DNA of 64,000 nt, from contig CM051025.1 in assembly GCA_027627225.1 (NCBI GenBank), positions 56,483,681 through 56,547,680 of the forward strand, in the 5' to 3' direction. The DNA comes from Congeria kusceri (Eukaryota > Mollusca > Bivalvia > Myida > Dreissenidae). The translations under genes were made by a program, and so were the position numbers. The notes beneath the pieces were generated by a model. That model was not told the DNA's origin and ran no database searches. It saw only the letters and a program-made list of their open reading frames with translations. Shown here piece by piece: positions 57,405 to 64,000 of this stretch; the stretch's first letter is position 1; each line of letters starts with the position of its first letter.

Positions 57405-57770
57405 GTAATTTGTATTTTAATTTGAAGTTTGGGCCTAACTATAATACACTAAAATAATGAATTAAAATCACATATATATAATGCGACTGTTGCAGCAACA
57501 TCAGATGTTTGGTGTTGCATCAACATCAGAATTTCACTATTGCTGCAACATCAGATATTCTCGAGATGGCCATATGATGACACAACATTTATTAGCCGTC
57601 CACGAAAACGCTGTCGCTCTGTTTTAACTTTATATTTATGTTTTGTTGCACAGTTCAACGAAAATATAATAATAATAAATTATATCATGGAAGATATATA
57701 TGTTCTCATACAGTGTTCCTTCGCATTTAGTTCTATCTATTCAAAGATCGTCGGCAGCTGATGTCGCCAG

Positions 57771-57845
57771 TGTTCGACCAGAGCCCAAATGGCTCTGTTC
57801 GACATGACCAGTCCTGCTCTCACATCTACTTGCCAACTGGCCTGA
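57771..57845 (+). CDS. Lectin exon 2 (putative, CTLD N-terminus)
   Basis: From an acceptor 'tcgccag' ending 57770, phase 1 from exon 1 gives 'VFDQSPNGSVRHDQSCSHIY' then 'LPTGLKPW', resembling the W-x-x-x-G-S-C-Y-x-I start of CTLDs. The leading Cys-Pro and the W-x-x-A-x-x-x-C segment are missing. The donor CCATG|gtaaga gives phase 2, which does not fit exon 3. Confidence 0.5.
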   Translation, partial: CSTRAQMALFDMTSPALTSTCQLA

Positions 57846-58122
57846 AGCCATGGTAAGAACTATCATTAAGGATCCTCGGTAAAATGAACTTATTTGTTAG
57901 GAGGAAAACTATTTGCAGCTTATAAAGTATGTATAGGACATATACTTTCCTTTGCACGACATACTGGACAAACAATAACAACAAAAGATAGTGCATTGAA
58001 AGAACTATTTGCAGCATAAATTGATATGATAGTTTCACAACCACATTCGATTTTTTGTCTTATGAAATACGTTGATTTTCTTGTTATATAATAACTGTTA
58101 TATCTGCCTGGTCTACTGCCAG

Positions 58123-58200
58123 GATACGGGGCCCACCTTGCTTTTATCGAGTCAGATCGGGAACATAAATTTATTCAAGCACAGGCGCTGGCAACGATGG
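58123..58200 (+). CDS. Lectin exon 3 (CTLD alpha-helical part)
   Basis: Acceptor 'ctgcctggtctactgccag' ends at 58122. The frame with phase 1 reads 'YGAHLAFIESDREHKFIQAQ' then 'ALATMG' to the donor gtatgt at 58201. G-A-H-L-A-x-I-E/D is the most conserved CTLD signature. Confidence 0.85.
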
Positions 58201-58471
58201 GTATGTTGACACATGAACGTTTTAAGTAACTTATAATTCAGATATTTAGTTGTTATGTGAAAAAAATACCTAAGTGTCACAGCACCGTCTAAAGATGACG
58301 CCATAGAAATATATATGTAAGTCAATTTGAATTTAATTTATGACAATCAATGCCCGCCATGGTGATGAATACAACGTTTCATTCAGTTTTGTATATTTGT
58401 ACAATAATATATGTAGAATAGGTCAGTTTTCTATTCTAAATAGTATCTAATTATATAGCAGTATCATATAG

Positions 58472-59060
58472 TGTTTATGTCCCTTGTCCGCTAGTGTTTC
58501 GTAGTATTTATGTCCCTTGTCTTGCATGTGTCTATTTGTCCCATTTATGAGATTCAGTCCCTTGTCTTGTGTGCGCCCAGCCATGTACTGTGATGTCATT
58601 CCTGTATTGTCCAGTTAGTATGAAAGCTGTGTGATAAACAAGATTTTGATTGGTCAGGTTGGAAAGAGCATGTTTTATAGTGACCAGATAACTGACCATG
58701 CTTCCCTTTCCCTTTGTGCTAAGCCACTCAGAGAGTCGCAAGACCTTCAAAGCTGTTTAATTTCTGTTTTGCTGTTCTGTATATCTCCAACCTGGTGAGT
58801 GTGCTTGTTTTTATTCTAATTTGCATTTATAAATTTGTTTTTATGCAATTCACTGAATGAAATGCATGAATTTTCGTCTATTGTATTTTGTATTAGTTTT
58901 GTGAATATTGTGATGTATTGTAATTCGATGTTATTTGTTGTAGGTTTTTTTTCATTTATATATTACATTTAATATATAAATGCCGATACATTGTCGGCGT
59001 TAATAAACAACTTGAACCTCGAGACGGTATCAGTTTTACACTCCACCCCACCCCACTACA
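58472..59060 (+). mobile_element. Possible solo LTR in lectin intron 3
   Basis: The sequence begins TGTTTATGTCCC and ends 'ccccactaca'. It has an AATAAA ('gcgttaataaacaac') about 60 bp before the end, a short inverted 'gccgatacattgtcggc' before it and repeated 'tatgtcccttgtc' at its start. The flanks TATAG/TATAT are only a 4/5 match as a target duplication. No internal retroelement sequence. Confidence 0.35.
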
Positions 59061-59234
59061 TATATAAATACCGGTAGTCGGTGTTCATATAGTTCGATTA
59101 TATTATATGAGGACATAAGTAGAGGAAACACAATGCCTTACTAATTGCCTAGTTTTGAAGCTGATCCGTCAAGCGTTTGCTAATGAACTGTTAGCAACGT
59201 CTAATATTGAACGTAACATTTGAACAATCCTTAG

Positions 59235-59332
59235 GAGCTCAGACAGACCCACAACACTATTACTGGCTGGGGGGAACAGACGCCGTGTCTGAGGACGAGT
59301 GGTACTGGGTCACCTCAGTAGAACCAATTACG
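59235..59332 (+). CDS. Lectin exon 4 (WIG-loop region)
   Basis: Acceptor 'caatccttag' ends at 59234; phase 1 joins exon 3. Reads 'AQTDPQHYYWLGGTDAVSED', then 'EWYWVTSVEPIT', with the W-L-G-G-T-D core (WIGL equivalent). A GC donor (ACG|gcaagg at 59333) gives phase 0 into exon 5 and the natural joint ...EPIT-YTNF...; the nearby GT ('gacgtgagc') would break the frame. Confidence 0.85.
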
Positions 59333-59675
59333 GCAAGGACGTGAGCGTGAGCGAAATTTAATTGTACTGACTTGATGCCGACAAATGAAACATTCATATT
59401 GGAAACTAAAAGTCACCAATCTTGTTCAATACACAAGCTGTCAGCGATGTTCTTTTCACATCGTTGTTTCGGCCCCACTCACAAATCAACCCCGATAAGG
59501 GTCACTTGCTGTCATGGTATGTATGTCCCTACGAGGTTATTTCAATTTAAGATTTTAAGATAATACCAGTTTAGACAAATTTTAGAAGGAATATTTTATA
59601 CTGAACAAACAAATACGAGCAAAAATTATGTTCCGAATGGTTAAATGCTTATCAGTCTTTATTATTCTATTTTAG

Positions 59676-59822
59676 TACACGAACTTCCAGCCAGGGGATC
59701 CGAACAACAATAATGCCCACAGTGACCACCACTAAGACTGTCTGGCCATGTACAGCAGTTACGGTCTCCGGGATGACGGCTGGTGTGAAACGAAACACAA
59801 TTTCATTTGCGAGATCGAGTAG
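59676..59822 (+). CDS. Lectin exon 5 with in-frame TAA
   Basis: Acceptor 'attctattttag' ends at 59675. The frame reads 'YTNFQPGDPNNNNAHSDHH', a TAA at 59733-59735, then 'DCLAMYSSYGLRDDGWCETK' and 'HNFICEIE' to TAG at 59820. The last three CTLD cysteines are present. A CAA codon (Gln) would be the single-base alternative to the TAA. A weaker donor at 59819 could join 60723-60756 and replace the TAG with a short tail ending at TAA 60754. Confidence 0.8.
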
Positions 59823-60189
59823 GCGTTTTATCGTTTTTTCATACTACATAGCATTACATAGCATTGAATCAGTTTTATATTTTCATTATTTATAGATAAA
59901 AATCCATGTGTAAAACTTTATTTTTGATTGTGGGTTATAAGATGATTTAGTAAACTAGGATAAAAGGACTGGAGTACTCACTTGGAAAGCGATACCTCGT
60001 ATGTGTGCATCTGAAGTAGGACATTTATTATTTATGTATAAATATTGGATAGTGAAAAAGAAAACAACAGACAATTATTTGTTTTATCATTGTTTGATTA
60101 TTTGTCTTTAGAAATGACACTTTAACTAATGTTTATTCACAGAAACGCGCGAAATGACTAAATTGCATTGAATTTGATCTACTATGAAC

Positions 60190-60585
60190 AGCCGTTACAA
60201 AGTAGAAACATTACATATGATGAAAATATGACCATGCACTCGTAATAACGTGGAACCTGGGATAACATAAAATATGACAGGCCGTTCTAAAGTGGAACAT
60301 TGAATGTGATAAAATATGATCGGCCGTTATAAAGTGGAACATTGAATATGATAAAATATGATCGGCCGTTATAACGTGGAATATTAAATATGATAAAAAT
60401 ATGAATGGCCGTTATATAGTCAAACATCGAATGTGATAAAATACGATCGGCCGTTATAACGTGAAATATTAAATATGTCCAGGCACGCGTTATAAAGTGG
60501 AACATCGAATTTTGATTAAATAGGCCTATGATCGGCCTTATAAAGTAGAACATTGAATAGGATACAATATATATGATTGGCCGTT
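60190..60585. repeat. ~42-50-bp minisatellite downstream of the lectin
   Basis: Roughly eight diverged units of 'gatcggccgttataaagtgg' followed by 'aacattgaatatgataaaatat', with periods of 42-50 bp. It lies between the lectin's last CTLD exon and the possible alternative terminal exon. Confidence 0.88.
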
Positions 60586-60722
60586 TTCAATAGGAAGACC
60601 CTCCATCTATGTTTAGAATGATAAATCGTTCATACTATCAATCCTATACTGGCATTTGTCACGCATAATCTTGGGCAGCATACAAAACATGCGGTTATAA
60701 TTTATTATTATTTCGATTGCAG

Positions 60723-60756
60723 TCTCGACCGTGAAGCAGCCAGCATCATTGGATAA
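60723..60756 (+). CDS. Possible alternative terminal lectin exon
   Basis: 'tttcgattgcag' (ending 60722) is a good acceptor. Joined to a donor at 59819 in phase 2, it would add 'LDREAASIIG' and a TAA. No homology supports the tail, so it is a splice-site-only prediction. Confidence 0.2.
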
Positions 60757-61409
60757 AAACTGCTTCCAAATCTATTCCCGATATGTTTGAAAAGAAAACG
60801 TTTAGGGCTTTTACTTCTTGTTGTAAGATTTAGCGTAAAATAAAATCAGCTGTAAAATTCGGTTACTCCCAATAAATTGAATTTGCTTTCCTTTATATGT
60901 CGCTTACATATAAATATATTTAAACTATTATAATGTTTGTATTTTCTTCTTGAAGTTATGTACATTTGATGGTAACAACAAGTTTTATATTACTCACAAT
61001 ACCAAGAATACTCTGCAATCATTGCAATCATTGGAATGAATTCAATGAAACTATATGTTTTATTCCAAGGCATGGGCATTTGAATAGTAATGTCACTAAT
61101 TTGGTTTTGGCTATATTTAAACCCACCAGTGGCAGGAATTCATTGAAATAGTTTTTGGTGCCAGGAGAAGGAGGGCAGGATTTGAATGTTTTGAGTCAAC
61201 CATATTTCTTTGCAATTTGTGTTTTTGAGTATAGTCTATTATTTACAACAACCACTGGCGGAAATGTCAAGTATTGTTGAGGATTTAAACACTGAGAGTG
61301 ATAATAATCAGTATCAGAACCAGTTAAATACCGATCAATCTCGACGACCGATATTTAGTTTAATTACATTGCGTACGCAATCAGACATATTTTGTATGAC
61401 TAAATAAAT
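60757..61409. other. Intergenic, nothing recognised
   Basis: AT-rich; no supported coding or structural feature. Confidence 0.35.
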
Positions 61410-62290
61410 TTTCTCACTAATTTCTAAAATTAAAGGTTCATATATATGAACTTTTCACAACGGGATAGCTCTAATGAGAATTTTTATCTTATTTATTCAG
61501 GAAAGGATATGAAAGACGAAATGTAATGTTTTGTCGAAATAACACCTGATGCACATAATGTAACAATAAATGATTGATGATTTCTTATTTTGTAAGAATT
61601 GATTAATTGATATGTTCTTACACAATAAGAAATCCTATATTAATCATTATAATGTGCTACGAAATATCTGTATAAAAATGGTGAAACTATGGGGATACAC
61701 TGGATTATTAAAGCTTGAAATGATTTCAGAAAAATGGGTAACTCAGTTTACTTAACGTATAGATACAAAAATAGAATCAGCTAAATTAAAATTTTCCCTG
61801 CAAATATTTGTATACTTTCCTAGGCATAGATTAGAACAAACATACCCCCGTCTAACATAATATTGCATTAAATAATTTGATATGTCTGGCACATGTATGA
61901 ACACATTAAAAAAACTGTGTCTCATCATAATGATGCCTATCTATTTTACATCTTTTGTAACGGACACAGTACAGCCTCCGATGGCGAATGGTTCCGGACC
62001 ACCGTCGTTCAGCCCAAAGTGATACGACATGTTCAGCCTTACTAACACCTCTGGGATAAAACCATGTGACACCCGACCGGACATACCCGTTCTGTTATTC
62101 AATGTCTGTGCAGTTACTCTGATCGATCTTGCGATACAAATAAACAGTTAATATTTTCACGGAGATGAATTGGCAAATTGTGAGTAATAATGAAACAATC
62201 GGTACCGAAACATCATTTGAATTTGACAGTGATTTGGTTTTCACAGGGCTCGGCTTAAACAGGTTTCACTGCACGTTGAATGGTAAGTTT
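61410..62290. repeat. ~0.9-kb duplicated block, right copy
   Basis: Direct-repeat partner of 55860-56760, with anchors listed there. The right copy keeps a cleaner minus-strand frame (61941-62160) that is decayed in the left copy. Confidence 0.75.
61941..62160 (-). CDS. Unrecognised coding-like frame / possible last exon
   Basis: The minus strand, ending at TAG 61941-61943, reads 'VLVRLNMSYHFGLNDGGPEP' and 'FAIGGCTVSVTKDVK', preceded by 'QTLNNRTGMSGRVSHGFIPE'. The composition is protein-like. The left duplicate near 56580 has a parallel 'DIPARLVMTFHFGMKHDSPV', so the pattern is at least partly shared. The family is not recognised; a loose likeness to H-type-lectin-like beta sandwiches is too weak to name. 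It may be a terminal exon of a minus-strand gene, or a relic. Confidence 0.35.
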
Positions 62291-62679
62291 TAGAACAGAT
62301 CATTGTCTAGTGTCTAGCATAACTTTACTACAACATTCTGTGGCGTAGCAAGGCCATTTTCGTGTTGTAGGCCCGGGCATAAGGTCAAGATACGAAGTTA
62401 GAAGTTTGTCAAAGACATTTATGTTTTATCATTTGTAAATTTATATGACTGTACGAATTATGCGGATATATGTGAAAGTATAAACAGATAAATAAAAAAA
62501 ATCACGTTCTTGCTTTAACCTCAAATTCATTTACTTTACAGGTCCTTCAAACAAAATAGTTATAAACAAATATACATGTATTGCGTATAACATGGACTTT
62601 AACTATATGCCGTCACATGCGTGGATTAAAGTGGCTCACTGCAAGATAGTTTAAGTTTCAATTATGTCTATCAGCACTT

Positions 62680-62874
62680 TTAATAGAACTCCATTTTACA
62701 ACTTTTGACAGTTGCAAATGTATTAATGACTTGTTCAATGTCAATAGCTTTCTCCCTATGTATGTGCATCATTACGAGGCTGGAAAGCCTGTCTGTACAT
62801 GGTTGATCGGAGGTACGTTTTCAGTCTCTTCATGCAGCGGAACGACCACTCGCACGTTGCACGTTGACGTTGTG
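62680..62874 (-). pseudogene. hAT transposase C-terminal (dimerisation) relic
   Basis: The minus strand reads 'TCEWSFRCMKRLKTYLRSTM' then, after a one-base shift, 'RLSSLVMMHIHREKAIDIEQ' and 'VINTFATVK' to a stop at 62680-62682. This matches the E-R-x-F-S-x-M/L-K-R-x-K-T-x-L-R-S-T-M...R-L-x-x-L-x-x-x-x-I-H-R-E pattern of the hAT dimerisation domain, with the E-R-S part altered and a frameshift. Confidence 0.88.
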
Positions 62875-62984
62875 TGATGTGCCTTTCCACTATTAAATGT
62901 TATATAGTTAAGAAACGTCTTTAAGCGTGCGGAATTCATAGCTGACTACATTCAAACACACACACACATTCACATCAAGAATTA

Positions 62985-63175
62985 TATGATGTGTGTCGTG
63001 GGAAAACCGGGCTTAATGCGTGGTCGTAAAGTGTCGTCCCGGATTAGTTCGCACAGGCTAATCTGGGACGACACTTTCTGCTTACAGTGGATTTATGTTT
63101 AGAAGGCACTACCTTCAAACAGAAATACCATAAAAGCGGAAAGTGGCGTCCAGGATTAGCCTCTACGGACTGTGC
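62985..63175 (+). repeat. 'gtcgtcccgg' hairpin repeat, copy 2, nested in the hAT
   Basis: 'aaagtgtcgtcccggattag' and 'ctaatctgggacgacacttt' form a 20-bp stem with one mismatch (63027-63076). They are followed by 'tttatgtttagaaggcacta' and a third related arm 'ggaaagtggcgtccaggatt'. Same block order as 19860-20130. It lies inside the hAT element, so it inserted after it or was carried by it. Confidence 0.85.
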
Positions 63176-64000
63176 TTACTTGAACTAAATGTTTGTCAAT
63201 TTTGATCTTTGGAAACTAAACTATATATTAAAACAATTATGTTTAAGCTCGAAAGTAGTCATTGATTTGACTTTAATTTCAACTTTAAATCACATATATT
63301 TAGTATAGATGTCTTTAATGTGGTATTTCCCTATGCCAAATCTTTATTGCTGTTGACATATTTATACATGTATATATGAACTATTTAGAAAACAAAACAA
63401 TAATATAGCATCCCCGAACAAAGGTATATATGCCCACTGCCTATATTTTATCATTTTCACTGAACCTTTGCGCAGGTACTGCGGTGTGGATTTATTTACT
63501 TAATTAAGAACTTGTAGCGAGCTAGAATCGATATGTTTTACTAAGTACTTTTTTGTATTGTACGAATATGAGCAAGCGAAACGAGCAAACAAACTTAGCA
63601 TATTGATCCAGTTTTTACCGTTTTGGGATCCCATGAAAGCTCAAATAATCAGGTACTTGCTTCCATAATCCGTTTCAGTCTATTTTTATTTGTGTCAAAA
63701 GGCACATTTCGTGAATGAAAATGTTTTATATTTACATCGTCTAACAATCGATCTCTTAATAAGGAATTAATTTTTTTCACCCTTAACCCTCCTCAACATT
63801 CGATTTTTATTGCATGTTTAGGCCATTTATGTTTTAGGCCCGGGCCTACAAGGCCTACATGTAGCTACGCCACTGACAACATTATTGATGTACATGCTTA
63901 TTTTGTTTCGTCGACCAATTCTTTCTGGTTTATGTAGCTTTTGGCTAATTCGTACTGGTTTCTGTAGCTTTAAATAGCTGTGAACGGCTTCTAATAGTGA

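Larger units (their letters stand above)
57335..59822 (+). pseudogene. Secreted C-type lectin gene, five exons, probably inactivated
   Basis: Exons by splice sites and CTLD homology: 1, 57335-57404 (signal peptide); 2, about 57771-57845; 3, 58123-58200; 4, 59235-59332; 5, 59676-59822. The product would be a single carbohydrate-recognition-type domain of about 150 residues, secreted. Motifs: 'YGAHLAFIESD' (exon 3), 'YYWLGGTDAVSEDEWYWVTS' (exon 4), 'YTNFQPGDPNN' and 'DDGWCETKHNFICEIE' (exon 5). The EPN/QPD sugar-site triplet reads DPN, and the WND calcium motif is not visible ('RDDGWCE'). Defects: in-frame TAA at 59733-59735, and exon 2 donor phase (2) disagrees with exon 3 (needs 1). Intron 4 would use a GC donor. 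Either a recent pseudogene or an allele/assembly error in a functional immune or adhesion lectin. Confidence 0.75.
62338..63875. mobile_element. hAT-superfamily DNA transposon remnant with 8-bp TSD
   Basis: The ends are CTGTGGCGTAGC on the left and, reverse-complemented, CAGTGGCGTAGC on the right. The similarity extends inward with indels ('gtaggcccgggc' on both sides). Perfect 8-bp target duplications ACAACATT lie at 62330-62337 and 63876-63883. The CAGTGGCG-type terminus, 8-bp TSD and an internal transposase C-terminus relic all agree with hAT. At 1538 bp with most of the transposase gone, it is non-autonomous. Confidence 0.93.

Overview
This is eukaryotic, AT-rich, gene-poor DNA. The only clear host genes are one intronless seven-transmembrane receptor and one split C-type lectin gene with GT-AG introns and a signal-peptide exon. 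The rest is intergenic DNA packed with transposon relics, satellites and old local duplications. The combination of a 'gtcgtcccgg...gggacgac' hairpin repeat, an array carrying 'ggtcaaggtcacc' and 'gaaaaacggtttccgctcaataac', tRNA-headed SINEs, CR1/L2-like and other LINEs, a BEL/Pao remnant and a CTLD gene points to a bivalve mollusc (Dreissena/Mya/Mercenaria-like). That placement is inference from remembered repeat families; no search was run.

Layout. 1-14 kb: two diverged copies of one non-coding block, each headed by a 31-bp minisatellite (2.3-3.2 kb and 8.1-9.4 kb). The first copy holds a terminal-inverted-repeat (TIR) element with a tRNA-like core (4759-5266). 14-18 kb: a 45-bp inverted repeat, the first copy of another duplicated block, and 12 apparently identical copies of a 47-bp unit. 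18-23.5 kb: two broken LINEs on the minus strand. 25-30 kb: a second copy of the 14.8-16 kb block, split by a 3.9-kb foldback-type element (26053-29949) whose long inverted arms are tandem arrays of 'aaaatggccgcc' motifs. 30-37 kb: further duplicated intergenic blocks and a plus-strand LINE itself interrupted by a tRNA-derived SINE. 39-40.5 kb: LINE 3' end, BEL/Pao gag fragment and an LTR-like sequence. 41-42.3 kb: an 83-bp fold-back hairpin and a second TIR element with a tRNA-like core.

45.2-46.3 kb: an intact class-A GPCR on the minus strand whose DRY, CWxP and NPxxY motifs are all altered. 49-52.3 kb: TATAA microsatellite, a 43-bp x4 minisatellite and a 1.1-kb TIR-bounded tandem array. 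54-55 kb: promoter-like CCAAT/TATA sequence and a frameshifted BED zinc finger. 57.3-59.8 kb: a C-type lectin gene (plus strand) with an in-frame TAA in its last exon and a phase conflict between exons 2 and 3. It sits between two direct copies of a ~0.9-kb block (55.86-56.76 and 61.41-62.29 kb), as if the locus had been tandemly duplicated. 62.34-63.88 kb: a hAT element with perfect 8-bp target duplications, a decayed transposase C-terminus and a nested repeat.

There is no pathway here. The window shows layered insertion (SINE in LINE, foldback element in duplicated block, repeat in hAT) around two putative membrane or secreted-protein genes.
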